Assembly: GCF_963169125.1 (NCBI RefSeq) | Contig: NC_084796.1 | Span: 215,784,448-215,848,447 of the forward strand | Direction of reading: 5' to 3' | From: Humulus lupulus | Lineage: Eukaryota > Streptophyta > Magnoliopsida > Rosales > Cannabaceae | Length of the DNA stretch: 64,000 nt | Shown: piece by piece, positions 1-12,114 of the stretch | Numbering within the stretch: position 1 is the first letter of the stretch | How the letters are laid out: each line of letters begins with the position of its first letter | Made by a program: the position numbers and the translations under genes | The notes under the pieces: model-generated | Told to the model about the DNA's origin: nothing | The model's database searches: none | Seen by the model: the letters and a program-made list of their open reading frames with translations, nothing else

Positions 1-2
1 TG

Positions 3-3000
3 AGAAACTGTTCAAAGTATCTCGCTGACCTTAAAGGGAAAAATACAGGTAAATTTGATTTACTTGTGTTAGAAGCTTGTTTAGTGGAAGATAATTCCTC
101 ATCTTGGATAGTAGAATCAGGAGCCACTAACCATGTCTGCTTTTCTCTTCCGATTCTTAGTTCAACGAGGAAGCTTGCTAATGGAGAGGTGACTATGAGG
201 GTATATAGCAGCAGTTGGAACAGTCCGTTTGGAATTTGAGAATAATAAATTTCTTGTTTTAGAAAATGTTTATTATATTCCTGGATTTTCTAGAAACTTA
301 ATTTCTGTTTCTAAGTTGCATGAACAAAATTTTAAAATATCTTTTAATAATAATTCGATTGTTATTTCAAGATATGGTTTTAAGATATGTTCTGCAAAAT
401 CTATCGATGGGCTTTATAAACTGCAAGCTAAAGAGAAATCTGTTAATAATTCAGAATTATTTAAAATAGCCAATCCTAGATCTATTAAACGACAAAAGAC
501 TGATTCCGATAGTGATACATATCTGTGGCACTTGAGATTGGGCCATATTGGTCTAGACAGAATAAATAGGCTTGTAAAGGATGGTCCTTTAAGAGAACTA
601 TCTATTGGATCTCTCCCTATTTGTGAATCCTGTCTAGAAGGCAAAATGACAAAGAGACCTTTCTCTGCCAAAGGTTCAAGAGCCACAGAACCACTTCAGC
701 TAGTACATACGGATGTTTGCAGTCCAATTAATGTACAAGCAAGAGGAGGTTATGAATACTTCGTCACTTTTATTGACTATTATTCAAGATATGGTTACCT
801 ATACTTAATGCAAAGAAAATCTGAAACTTTTGGAAAGTTCAAAGAATTTCAAGCAGAAGCTAAAAAGCAATTAGGTAAGTCACTAAAAGCTCTTTGATTT
901 GATCGAGGAGGAGAGTACTTGGATTTTGAATTCAAGGACCATCTGTGTGAGCATGGCATACAATCCCAAATCACATCACCTGGAACGCCACAGCAAAATG
1001 GTGTTTCAGAAAGACGGAACATAACGTTATTAGATATGGTTAGATCAATGATGAGTTTCTCATCATTACCACTGTCATTCTGGGGCTATCCGATTCAATG
1101 TGCTCTATACATAATAAATGTTATTCCATCTAAGTCTATCCAAAAGACACCCATAGAATTATAGAATAATTTAAACCTAGGTTACACCATTTTCGAATTT
1201 GGGGGTGTCATGCACACGTGCTTAAAGGAAAGACCGGGAAGTTGGAATCACGCTCTGAAGTGTGCATGTTTGTGGGTTATTCCAAAGAGACCAGAGGTGG
1301 AATTTTTTATAGTCCAAAAGAAAATAAAACGTTTGTATCGAAAAATGCAACTTTTCTTGAACATGACTATGTGAATAACCACAAACCTTGCAGTAAGGTT
1401 GTTCTAGAGGAGATGATCTCAAATGAAGTTGCAAAGTCACCAGCAACAACCAATGAAAAACGGCAAGAGGAAACTGCTAGTTCTAGTCAGAATAGTAGTG
1501 AACCTCATCATAGTGGGAGGGTTAGCAAGCAACCCACCCGCTATGAACATGGAGTTCAAATTCTTGTGTCTGACACAAACAAAGACGATCCATTGACATT
1601 TAGAGATGTGATGAATGATTATGACAAAGAAAAATGGCAAGATGCCATGAAACAAGAAATAGAATCGATGTATTCCAATTATGTCTGGGTTCTTGAAGAT
1701 CCACCAGAGAATATCAAACCCATTGGTTGCAAGTGGATATTCAAGAAGAAAAGAGAAGTGGATGGGAAAGTAGAGACTTTCAAAGCAAGGCTTGTAGCCA
1801 AAGGTTACACACAGAAAGAAGGGGTTTACTATGAAGAAACTTTTTCTCCTGTAGCCATGCTAAAATCCATTCATATACTCTTGTCCATAACTGCGTGCAT
1901 GGATTATGAGATTTGGCAAATGGATGTCAAAACAGCTTTTCTAAATGGCTACCTTGATGAAACCATTTACATGTCTCAACAAGAAGGGTTCGAGTTAAAA
2001 GGTCAAGAGCAAAAGGTTTGCAAGCTTCTTAGATCCATTTATGGACTCAAACAAGCTTCTAGATCTTGGAATCTTAGATTTGATGACACAATTAAAACAT
2101 TTGGTTTTGAACAAAACTTTGACGAACCTTGTGTCTATAAACAAATCAAAGATGGTGTAGTAGTATTCCTCGTTCTTTATGTTGATGATATATTACTGAT
2201 TGGAAATGACATAACATCATTATCAAAAGTAAAGAAATGGTTAGCTGAACAATTCCAAATGAAAGATTTGGGAGAAGCCAAGTATGTTCTGGGCATTAAG
2301 ATTCTTAGAGATAGACAGAACAAAACTTTGGCATTGTCTCAAGCAACTTATATTGATAAGGTGCTAGAACGCTTTAATATACAAAACTCCAAAAAGGGTG
2401 ATATGCCAACCCGTTCTGGAGTATTCCTTTCCAAAGAGCAGTGTCCCAAAACACCTTAGGAAGAGGAAGACATGAGACAATATCCCTATGCCTCAACAGT
2501 AGGCAGTCTAATGTACGCCACATTGTTTACAAGACTTGACATTTGTTATGTAGTAGGGATAGTCAGCCATTATCAATCCAATCCTGGATTGAGTCATTGG
2601 ACTACAGTAAAGAATATTCTTAAGTATCTTAGAAATACTAGAGATTATATGCTTGTATATTCTTAAGTATCTTAGAAATACTAGAGATTATATTCTTAAG
2701 TATCCTGAACCCCACTGGTTACACTGATTCTTATTTTCAATCAGACAGAGATAGTCGGAAATCGACTTCTAGATCAGTGTTTACTCTTGGAGGAGGAGCG
2801 GTAGTCTGGCGAAGTATTAAACAAACCAGCATTGCAGACTCCACCATGGAAGCCGAGTATATAGCAGCTTGTAAAGCAGCTAAGGAGGTTGTGTGGCTCG
2901 AAAAATTCTATTCCAATCTGGAAGTTGTACCAGATGTGGATAAGCCACTAGTCCTATACTGTGACAACAGTGGGGCAGTAGCTAACTCAAAGGAACCACG

Positions 3001-3196
3001 GAGTCACAAGAGGGGAAAGCACATCGAGAGGAAGTATCACTTGCTAAGAGAGATAGGGCATCGAGGAGATGTTGCAGTTATGAAGATAGCTTCAGAGCAT
3101 AATCTTGCAGATCCTTTCACAAAGACTTTATCTATAAAATCTTTTAAGGAGCATGTAAGAAACATGGAAATGAGAGAGATGCATCATTTTCTTTAG
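3..3196 (+). pseudogene. Copia gag-pol polyprotein (PR-INT-RT-RNase H), broken
   Basis: Frame 3 from base 3 reads a protease region with WIVESGATNHVC, where Copia elements normally have DSGA; the catalytic Asp is Glu here. A frameshift near 200-205 moves to frame 1: YIPGFSRNLISVSKL, then the zinc region (HLRLGHIG and CESCLEGK) and the first integrase Asp (VHTDVCSP). A TGA at 895 precedes FDRGGEY (second Asp) and GVSERRNI (Glu). A TAG near 1162 plus a frameshift at about 1165-1173 leads to the RT frame, with FKARLVAKGYTQKEG, MDVKTAFLNG and the catalytic YVDD (YVDDILLIGN). A TAG lies at 2457, and a local duplication at 2640-2700 disrupts the RT/RNase H junction. RNase H ends with STMEAEY, LYCDNSGA and HIERKYHL, stopping at 3196. 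The order and motifs are certain; the protein cannot be made from this copy. Confidence 0.93.
2612..2703 (+). repeat. Short direct duplication inside Copia pol
   Basis: The segment reading TTCTTAAGTATCTTAGAAAT and on into the ACTAGAGATTAT motif occurs near 2617 and again near 2664, with a third partial copy near 2693. It adds a premature stop (2664-2666) and shifts the frame ahead of the RNase H part. It looks like replication slippage after insertion, since functional Copia elements do not carry it. Confidence 0.75.
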
Positions 3197-3210
3197 GGCA
3201 AGTGGGAAAT
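3195..3210 (+). other. Polypurine tract of the Copia element
   Basis: A purine-rich run AGGGCAAGTGGGAAAT directly precedes the LTR start TGTTGGAAAT. This is the usual place for the plus-strand primer of reverse transcription. Confidence 0.85.
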
Positions 3211-5380
3211 TGTTGGAAATGTGCCCTGAAAGCATAAATAAATTGAATTTGTTATGCATATATTTTATAGACTATATTATTCTGTGATAATATTATGTAA
3301 ATATCAGGAAAATTCCTAAGTTCATTTATGTGATCTCAAACACGTATTGGTACGGGAGGATTGTGTTTGAGATAAAATGAACTTGAATAGTTCGTAGTAA
3401 AATAAAGTTGTGGAATCTTTAGATTAATTACTGCAAGTACAGTCCACTAGTATTATGAATACATGTGATCTAGATCCGGATCACTAGTGTGGTAGGACAC
3501 TTTAGTGGAGGTGCTTTATATATTAGAGAATATATAGAACTGGACCAGATATGTTTATTAATACTTAGTTAAATACCGTTTAGAAGTATTAATTAAATAT
3601 ATCAACTGATGATCATATACAAATAGATCTTAATCCTGAAGTTACTATGAACTCCTGTTTATGTTATATGAGTTCTTTGATTCACTTCTTAGGGTCTGTC
3701 AGAATGATCAGGCTAGAAACTTTTGTTTTGGGAACTCGTTAATGTAGATGGCTGGGGATATAGTTATACAGATATAGAATCTATGCCTTCTTGCAAGAGA
3801 TTGAATGATGGTTCTCTTAAGGGTTGACTTTTGGGACTGAAAGGTTATTGAGCTCAAATTCATAATTTAGTAATCAATCAACCTTCACTAGTAGAGTCAA
3901 TGGTACTTAAGGAAACAAGAGATAATTAAAAGGGTAAAACTATAATTTTATTCCCGATTAATTATGAACCATTATTAGAGGGTCAAGTTGTATGCAATGA
4001 TTATATCAATGGACAATTTATGATTATAAAATACTCAGTATATGAAATGTCTATAATTACAAGAGTGTAGTCTCATATTTATAGTGGAATAATCATGAGA
4101 TTAATAAATTAAGATTATTTAATTAAAGAGTTTAATTAATAATCTCAAATTTATTGGAGCTTGGAATTATAGGTCCATAGGTCCCCATAACGGCTCTATT
4201 AACACTGTTCAAGGTAAGAGTTGATATGAAGGGAAAATAGTTTAAAGACATATTTAAGAAGAAATTTGTTCTTCAGGCCAAATATGCAATTATGTGATAA
4301 TAGTGATTAAGTAATTAATTAAAAATTAGTTGTAGTTAATAAATTAATTAATATTTAATTATTGCATAATTTTCAAAATTATATTAAATAATTAATTAAT
4401 TATAATTTTTGAAATTATAATAAATTAAATATTTATTTTCAAAAATTTTGGATTTAATTAATTGGTAGAATTAATTAAATATCTTTATTTGAGTGGGAGA
4501 TAATAGTCTGATAAGTTCAAATTGGATTTGAATTTAAAAGATTAATACTTATTCAAATAATTAATTATATTTGTTAATTAATTAAAAAGATAATTAATTT
4601 GAATTAGTTATCAGGTTGTTAGATCTTATCTGACAAAAGAGTTTGAATAAATAATTAAATAAAAATTGAGAAAACAACATCCCTAAAATTAGGGAGGCTA
4701 CACGTGCACACACAGTCCATGGACTATGTGTGGCGTGTAGGGCATTTTCAGGGATGGGTTTTTCATTTTTATTTATCTAATTAATTAATTAATGGATAAT
4801 TCAAAAATTGGTTTTTGGATTTTTTCATTAATAGAATAATTAATTAATTAAAAAGTAAATTGTAAAATGGTTACAAATTTATTTTTTAAAATTTGAATAT
4901 TTTCTTTTAAGTATGACTAATCAAAAAAATATTCAGATAAGTGAGTGAGACAACTCTGAATATTCGATCTGTGAAAAATAGAACGATAGTTTTCTCTCCC
5001 TGAAAATAAAGAATCAATTCTCAGGCCTATTCTCTTGATCTCATGTGTTGAGTACATCAAGTAGAATCACAAATAAACTATCATTCATTCTCTAAGTGCC
5101 CACACATTTCTTGAGATGTAGAGAACGCTTTGGAAGATCTTGGTGTGAGTACGTGGGAGCAGTTTGGATAGGAAGATCGTTCTAAATACGAAAAGATAGC
5201 AAGGATACTTGATAGGCTTCAAGAGGTATGATTTCTATTATTATTTTGCTTATGATTAATATATGTATATTAATGGATCTGCATATTTAAAGGTAGTTTA
5301 AATATGTTACAAAATTTTTGTTGTACACTGGGCCAACCACACCACCATTCCGCTGCGTATTAGGAAACTCGTTCCTAACA
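3211..5380 (+). repeat. 3' LTR of the Copia element
   Basis: It starts TGTTGGAAATGTGCCC and ends CTCGTTCCTAACA, giving the TG...CA ends and a short imperfect inverted repeat (TGTTGGAA / TTCCTAACA). The length is 2170 bp, long for Copia but within the range of some plant lineages. The interior is very A+T-rich (TAATTAATTA runs at about 4300-4870). It includes an inverted-repeat patch near 4700-4742 (CACGTG, and CCATGG inside AGTCCATGGACT). No ORF of note. Confidence 0.85.
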
Positions 5381-5957
5381 ATATCGCCGGGAAACGTTGT
5401 TTCGCCAACAAAAGTCACATAAAGTTCATAAAGACTCATCAATTCTTAAGGTTGGAGTTGATCAGACTATTATGGTGAGATCGAGATCAAATATTTGAAA
5501 TCAGAACACTTTAACATTTAAGATTCAATAAGAACAGTGTTACTTACTTCGATTATTGATATTTAAACAGTCCTGCGTCAATCAAACCATTTATTACGTT
5601 TTATCTAACTAATAATTAGCTAACGTTGCAAGAAATTACTAATCCGTAGTTAGATTAAAAACGTTACACACATATCATAACACTTTATGTACTAACAGTT
5701 AATAAGAACAATTATTAATGTTAGAGAATATGTATCTTAAAACACTATATGTATAATCAAACCATTGATTAGTTCTAAAATAATATTCAATTATCAAAGG
5801 TTACTACAAACCATGATATCATGGTGAGATCGACACCAATCAAACCGGTTTAACTTCAAATAGTTAAGAAAATACTATTAATAAGTTTATATGTTAATCT
5901 AGGAATAATCCAGAAGATATCAAACTGTTAATTACTTTTTCCACACTCAAACCATAT
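5381..5957. repeat. Interior of an older CACTA-like element (inferred)
   Basis: There is no gene here. The first 60 bases (ATCGCCGGGAAACG, TTCGCCAACAAAAGTC) resemble motifs at 15300-15530 beside a CACTA right terminus (CGCGCCACCAAAA, CCGGGGAAAGTCACA). I infer that the Copia and the Gypsy at 5963 both sit inside that element. The rest is A+T-rich with scattered TCAAACCATT motifs. The left terminus would be outside the window. Confidence 0.4.
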
Positions 5958-5962
5958 AAAAC
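5958..5962. repeat. Target-site duplication AAAAC, left of Gypsy A1
   Basis: These five bases directly before the left LTR are repeated exactly directly after the right LTR. Confidence 0.95.
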
Positions 5963-7843
5963 TGTAATGACCCACTAATCTAGACTAATTGGACCATTAT
6001 CGAAACTATACATAAAACTTACATTTTTACGAAAATACCATAATTTATTGAGTAACTTGAAAATAAGAGTTATTTACAAATAAACAGAATACTAAGAAGG
6101 ATTTTGGGATCCCATTGTCTTTAAAACAAAACAAGATTTAAAATAAAAGACATTACATAATAATGCGGAAAATACACATAAAAACCATAAAAACATAAAA
6201 GGAGACTATATCCTCGAATCGAATAACGCTCGGCCCCTTGACTCCATTCATCTTCGATACACATTCTCCAAGCGTCACGAATCTTTCTGCCTCTAAACTT
6301 ATTTTCCTGCACATAAACAGAAAGGAGTGAGCCTAATGCCCAGTAAGGAAAATCTAACACAAAGTCACATACATAATTTCATAAGAAAACATAAAGACTT
6401 AACATAATACACATAACATACACTTATTATAATGGCCATTATTACTTGGGGTCCCATAGACTAAACAAGCATATGCCCATGGGATTAGTGGGGTCCTACT
6501 AGCTAAGTAGGTCATATGCCCATAACCCATTTGGGGTCTTGTTAGTCATATGGGTCATATGCCCAAGCCTACAAACATACACATATATCATAACACTTTT
6601 AATAACATAAAACATATAGATAACATGATCACATAACATGTTGATTCTAGCCTATTTCCTTACCAAAGTTACCGAGATTATGGACTGAGTTGGGACTGTT
6701 GGAACACTCCTAAAACCATAAGAAAGAGTAAGTCTAAAGAAAGGAGATGAAATGAAAGAGATGGAAAGACTAAACCATAGAAAACATACTTACCGACTTA
6801 TATGCTTAAAAGCTTGGATTCCCTAACCAAAATAAGAATAAGGTTAGGGGACTGAGTAGAAGGTTTTGAGAAAGGAAATAACATAAAATACAGAAAGGAA
6901 CTAGAGTTTTGGGTTTACCTCAAAGATTGCAAGATCAATCTATCATCCACTGAAATACTATAGCACTCACTTCCCAAAGTGTTTGATAAGCTTATGATGT
7001 TTAAGCTTATAGTTTTTCCCCAAACCAAGTGTTTACACTCTCACACTCACTTAACACTAGCAGCCTCTGAACTTAGAGCAAATGGTGAATAATGGCTGGG
7101 TACTAGGTCCTATTTATAGAGTTTGGGAATGAAAATATCTTGATTTTACTTGAATAAAAATAATGGCTTTTTAGGTGAAAATCATTTGAATAATCGTTCA
7201 GCAGAGGCTGAAGACTCGTTCAAAAGATGCTGGACTGTTGAAGGAGTTTGAATGGCTGAAAGGAAATGAATTCAAAAGAGTTTGAATCCATGCTGAAGGA
7301 GGCGATATATCGCCCCCTGTAGGCGATATATCGCCTGGGTCAGTATGCCCGAGGCGACCGTGCATCGTCTCGTGTTTTCCGTATCTACGTGCTGCGATAT
7401 ATCGGCACACGCTGAATATTTAAACACGAAATTACACATTTTTAGCTAAGTTTGAATGGAGTAAACAGCCTTGACTAAGCCCTCAACGTACTCAAAGCTG
7501 CTGACTGACCCTATAACATTCAAACTTTACTCCTTATTATATTTAATCCTCAAAAATCTTTAATCCTTAATCACCATTCATAACATGTGCTTAAAATCCT
7601 ATTGGTTGATATCTAAACCTTATAGTATAAAATATATAATCCTTAATATCAGTCACATTAATCAAACCTTAGGTTAACTTAATATTCTTAAACTATAGAT
7701 TAAACTTAGAAAATCTATAAGTACTACTATGAGTGTCCAAATAATTCCCGGTCTGAACCAAAAATCCATAGTAACAAAGATAATGCTATAAATACTATCA
7801 TACTACTATCTATCTTAGCTAAGTAAAGTTCTTGGACTCTACA
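5963..7843 (-). repeat. 3' LTR of Gypsy A1
   Basis: 1881 bp, TG...CA on the plus strand, matching 13275-15158 almost base for base. Compared with the other LTR it has about 28 extra bases near 6070-6095 and lacks a 20-30 base segment near 7400. It holds two copies of the perfect palindrome GGCGATATATCGCC (7301-7314, 7322-7335). It also has a TATAAATA box on the minus strand (7111-7118), the likely promoter. Confidence 0.95.
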
Positions 7844-7857
7844 ATTCTTCCCTACTA
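7844..7857 (-). other. Polypurine tract of Gypsy A1
   Basis: Minus strand reads TAGTAGGGAAGAAT directly before the LTR start TGTAGAGTCC. The nearby TTTCGAGGACGAAATT is common just upstream of the tract in plant Tekay/Del elements. Confidence 0.8.
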
Positions 7858-7884
7858 AAAATAATTTCGTCCTCGAAATTTACT

Positions 7885-8448
7885 TATCACATAACTCCGG
7901 ATACTGGCCTTGCATGTCCTCCTCCAACTCCCACGTTGCCTCGCGTTCAGAACTATTGCTCCATAGGACTTTGACTATAGGAAGGCTCTTAGACCGTAAC
8001 TACTTCATCCTTCTATCTAGGATGCTAACCGGTCGTTCCTCATAACTTAAGTCTTTCTGGAGCGCTATGGTATCGTACTTGAGGACGTGAGATGGGTCTG
8101 ACACATACTTGCGTAACATCGAGATGTGGAAGACGTTGTGACTATCGGCTAGTGCTGGCGGTAGGGCTAGTCTATACGCAACTGTTCCCACTTTGTCCAA
8201 TATCTAAAAGGACCTATGAATCAGGGACTAAGCTTGTCTTTCTTCCCGAACCGCTTGACACCTTCCATAGGAGATATCTTCAAGAAGACTTGATCTCCAA
8301 CTTGGAACTCCACATCGCGTCGCTTGGTATCCGCATAGCTTTTCTGACGGCTTTGAGCAGCAAGCATACGCTGTCTAATAAGCGTTACTGCTTCTTGAGC
8401 TTGCCTAACAGCTTCGGGCCCTAGAAGCTGCCTTTCTCCTACCTCGTC
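7885..8448 (-). pseudogene. Integrase C-terminus and chromodomain-like tail, broken
   Basis: This continues the pol frame after a TAG that follows RCRSPLH. Minus-strand reading gives DEVGERQLLGPEAV, then KRRDVEFQVGDQVFLKISP, the conserved integrase C-terminal core. A CGA-to-TGA type stop comes next, and a small frameshift leads into VGTVAYRLALPPALADSHN, VFHISMLRKYV and VSILDRRMK. After another frameshift the tail reads KSLPIVKVLWSN and ATWELEEDM. That resembles the chromodomain remnant that directs plant chromovirus integrases to heterochromatin. At least three lesions show it is non-functional. Confidence 0.85.
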
Positions 8449-10566
8449 CTAGTGCAACGGTGATCGGCACCTTTTTCCATAAAGCAACTCATAAGGTGCC
8501 ATTCCAAACGTCGATTGGTAACTATTGTTGTACGAGAACTCGATCAGTGGTAAGTACTTGTTCCATGATCCTCCGAAATCAAGTACACATGCGCGTAGCA
8601 TATCCTCTAAAATATGAATCGTACGCTCGGACTGCCCATCTGTCTGAGGATGGAAAGTTGTACTAAGGCTTAATTTAGTACCCATGGCTTGCTGTAAGCT
8701 TCTCCAAAATCTTGACGTACACACTGATCCTCTATCTGATACTATCGTCTTGGGGATTCCATGCAATCGTACAATATCTTGGATGTAGATGTCTGCATAT
8801 TGGTCTGCCGTATGAGAAGTCTTAACAGGCAGAAAATGAGCCGACTTGGTTAGTCTATCTATGACTATCCAAGCAGAATCATGCTGCTTATTTGTCTTTG
8901 GCAGACCCGTCACGAAGTCCATGGCTATATCGCCCCACTTCCACTCCGGTATGCTAAGCGGTTGCAATAATCCTGCAGGTCGCTGATGCTCCGCCTTCAC
9001 TTGCTGGCATACCAGACACTTAGATACATACTCCGCTATGTCCTTCTTCATCCCTGGCCACCAATAGACTGCCTTGATGTCATGAGTCATCTTGGTAGAC
9101 CCTGGATGAACTGAGTACGGAGTATTGTGCGCTTCTTCTAGGATCGTCTTCTTAATACTCTGATTGTCTGGCACGCATACCCGATCCTTATATCTCAATA
9201 AACCTTGACTGGATATTGAGAAATCTGTAGTCTTGCCTTCTCTGACTGCATCCATGTGCGTTGCTAGTGAATCATCATGTCTCTGACCATTCCGTATGTC
9301 TTCTAGCAGATTCGATTGGATAGACAAGTTAGCCAGCTTGCCTGCAACCATTTCGATTCCGGCACTGATCAGCTCCTGCTGTAGCGGCTTTTCTATTCCG
9401 GATAAGGCTGCTAAGTTCCCATAGCTTTTCCGGCTGAGTGCATCGGCAACTACATTTGCCTTTCCCGGGTGGTACAGGATTTCGCAGTCGTAATCCTTTA
9501 CTAATTCCAACCACCGGCACTGCCTCATGTTGAGCTCCTTCTGCGTAAAGAAGTATTTTAAACTTTTGTGGTCCGTGTAAATCTCGCACCGTTCTCCATA
9601 AAGATAATGGCGCCAGATTTTTAACGCAAATACCACCGCTGCCAACTCCATATCGTGAGTTGGATAGCGTTGTTCATACTCCTTTAACTGACGTGAGGCG
9701 TAGGCTATCACCTTGTCATTTTGCATCAGTACGCATCCCAATCCTAACTTTGATGCATCACAGTAGACAACGAACTTGTCGTTGGGTGTTGGGACACTAA
9801 GTACTGGTGTTGAGCAAAGCTTATCCTTAAGCAACTGGAAGCTTTCCTCACACTTATCATTCCAGTTAAACTTTTGTTGCTTCCGGGTCAGGTTGGTGAG
9901 TGGAGTGGCTATCTTAGAAAAGCCCTCTACAAACTTTCTATAGTAACCTGCTAGCCCTAAGAAGCTTCTTACTTCCAATGCGTTCTTTGGTTTAGGCCAA
10001 TCCTTCACGGCCTCTACCTTCGATGGATCCACTGCAACTCCATCTTTCGATATGATGTGCCCGAGGAACGCCACTTGTGAGAGCCAAAACTCGCATTTCT
10101 TGAACTTCGCGTAAAGTTTATGCTCCTTCAATCGCGTCAAAATAATCCTTAAATGTTCCTCGTGCTCTACTTCATCCTTGGAGTATACTAAGATATCGTC
10201 GATGAATACAACAACGAATTTATCCAAGTAGTCTTTGAAGACCCTATTCATTAAGTCCTTAAACGCGGCTGGTGCGTTAGTAAGACCCAAAGACATAACC
10301 AAGAACTCGTAACGTCCATAACGAGTCCTAAAGGTTTTCTTCGGAATATCTTCTCCCTTTACCTTGAGCTGATGATACCCGGACCGTAAATCGAATACAG
10401 TCGCGCCTCGGAGTTGATCAAACAAATCATCAATCCGAAGTAGCGGGTATTTGTTCACTTTATTCAGCTCACGGTAGTCTATGCACATGCGCATACTTCC
10501 GTCCTTCTTCTTCACGAATAGTACCGGAGCTCCCCATGGTGAATGGCTTGGCCTAATGAAACCCAA
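8449..10566 (-). pseudogene. Gypsy pol: reverse transcriptase-RNase H-integrase, long ORF
   Basis: One open frame of 705 codons. RT spans about residues 1-200, with [16 protein letters not shown] and the catalytic FIDD at 121-124. Two in-frame losses are visible against copy 2: TIK is missing in ELNKVNKYP and SKI in ATVFDLRSG. RNase H spans about 265-380 with acidic residues D270, E307, D332 and D375. The integrase zinc finger has H480, H487, C517 and C520. The integrase core keeps all three acids: D550 (MDFVTGL), D611 (VSDRGS) and E647 (SERTI). A stop after RCRSPLH cuts off the integrase C-terminus. Upstream, the reading frame from protease is lost because about 20 bases are missing near 10570. 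The catalytic residues look sound, but the polyprotein cannot be made whole. Confidence 0.95.
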
Positions 10567-11227
10567 GTCTAGGAGTTAACTCCTTGAGTTCCGTAGGTGC
10601 CATCTGGTATGGTGCCTTAGAGATAGGCTCGGTGCCGGGTACTAATTCTATCGTGAAGTCTATTTCTCGATTTGGCGGCAATCCTGGCAAGTCATCGGGG
10701 AAAACTTCTGGAAATTCTTGTATAACCCGAACATCTCCAACTTTGAGTGATGTCTCCTTCTCCACATTCATGATGTTGGCTAAGAATGCTTGGCATCCTT
10801 TCTCCATCATTCTCTGAGCTTTGAGAGATGACACTAACGGTGTGCGTAGTCCTGAAGCTTGTCCCATGAAGCATCGTCTCTGGCCGTCAGGAGTCTCGAA
10901 CATCACCTTCTTGCGTTTGCTGTCGATCGTTGCGCCATGCCGTGCTAGCCAATCCATGCTTAGTATTACGTCGAAGTCCTTGATTACTAGCTCTATCAGG
11001 TCTCCTTCTAGTCCTATGTCCTCAATCTTGATCGGTAAGCCTCGTACTATTCGTGATGATAGAACTACTCTGGGCAACTCGGTTACAAACCTAGTTCTAA
11101 ATCTTTCACTAGGTTTGTCTAGTTTTTCTATCATTCCTAACGAGAAATACGAGTATACTGCTACCAATCTAGCGATACATATACTATTGAGGATAGGATC
11201 TGACCTATAAATGCTTGTTACTAGCAT
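10553..11227 (-). pseudogene. Gypsy A1 protease / PR-RT linker, catalytic loop degraded
   Basis: The frame carries the C-terminal half of a plant Gypsy retropepsin (FDVILSMDWLARHGATIDS) and the linker [20 protein letters not shown] before RT. Where the family has a DSGATHS catalytic loop, the minus strand reads D-W-stop-Q-Y-T-R-I-S near 11150-11175. The same sequence with the stop is found in copy 2. The frame ends ELTPRLGFH because of a private deletion next to the RT frame. Protease activity is not expected. Confidence 0.85.
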
Positions 11228-11274
11228 GGGTTCCTCCTTGGGTCAAGACAAAGACTTTGGTCTGGAACAATCGT

Positions 11275-12114
11275 TTAATCTCTCTTCTCCTCACTAACAT
11301 TCATCAGAATCCTTTCTACTTCTATTGCCGTTTCTAGAACATTGGCATAGGTAGTGGTTCCCAGGTTTGCTAACTTAACCCTTAATTCCATCTTTGGTCT
11401 AAGTCCTCTGACGAACTTGGTCAACCTCGTAAAGTCGGTTGGGACCAACTCTGGTGCAAACTTGACTAATCTGTTGAACTGACGAGCATATTCTTCTATC
11501 ATTAGTGATGAATGCCGAGGTGTAATACTTCTTGTGGAACAACTCCTTAAATCTTTTCCATATCATGGTGGTGACATCGTTAGTCAGGTGAACTAAGTCC
11601 CACCATATTTTGACATCCTTCCTGAGTAATGATGAGACGTAGGATATGCGGTCCGTATTACTGAGGTTCATGCGCATAAGAATTGGCTTCACATTCCTTA
11701 GCCACTCTTCTGCCTCAAAGGGGTCTATAGTCCCTTCGAAGTTTGGAGCGTGCTGCTTGCGGAACCTTTCATACACTGACTCCATATTCGGTACTGGATG
11801 TGGCGCGTAGTTCGTCGCTGGCCATCCCCCATATGGACCAACTTGTTGGGGTGCTAGGGCCATTTGTTGTAGCTGGGGCTGCGGTTGCGGCGGAGGCTGA
11901 GGCTGAGTCTGCGCCTGTTGACGTTGTTGCTGCAAGAGTTCCTCGACTTGTTGTCGCCGTCTAGTGATTTCCACGGTGTTGTCAGCTGGCGGTGTCGGCG
12001 CGTTGCGGCTAGTAGTAGCACGCACTCCTCTTCTGCGAACTGGAGGGCATCATTGGTCGTTGGAACAACGTTGGAGGCGTTTCCGCTGGTGCGTGCAGAT
12101 CTTCGGAGCGACAT
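11275..12114 (-). pseudogene. Gypsy A1 gag, frameshifted and lacking zinc knuckle
   Basis: The ATG at 12114 begins MSLRRSARTSGNASNVVP. A one-base loss near 12045 moves the reading to RATTSRNAPTPPADN, a Gln/Pro-rich stretch, then the capsid core ERFRKQHAPNFEGTIDPFEA and RKDVKIWWDLV (retrotransposon gag domain). A further shift near 11500 leads to EEYARQFNRLVKFAPELVP and ends EVERILMNVSEEKRD at 11275. The segment normally found between KYY..A and EYA..F is absent, as is the CCHC zinc knuckle that should follow. The same N-terminal shift and internal loss occur in copy 2 at 61951-62766, so they predate both insertions. Confidence 0.88.

Larger units (their letters stand above)
1..5380 (+). mobile_element. 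Ty1/Copia LTR retrotransposon, 3' part (5' end outside window)
   Basis: The sequence reads in Copia order on the plus strand: protease remnant, GAG-pre-integrase zinc region, integrase, reverse transcriptase and RNase H, followed by a polypurine tract and a 2170-bp 3' LTR. Integrase before RT is the Copia signature, as opposed to Gypsy. The 5' LTR, primer site and gag lie left of the window, so the TSD cannot be confirmed; the five bases after the LTR are ATATC. The coding part has several stops and frameshifts, so this copy is dead. The flanking DNA at 5381 looks like the interior of a CACTA element, which suggests that the Copia inserted into it. Confidence 0.93.

Noticed and set aside
7198..7410. 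Short frames in family-A LTRs (7198-7410, 14490-14723, 59314-59511, 6121-6360, 13413-13604)
   Set aside because: They lie wholly in LTRs, differ in length between copies because of indels, and overlap promoter palindromes.
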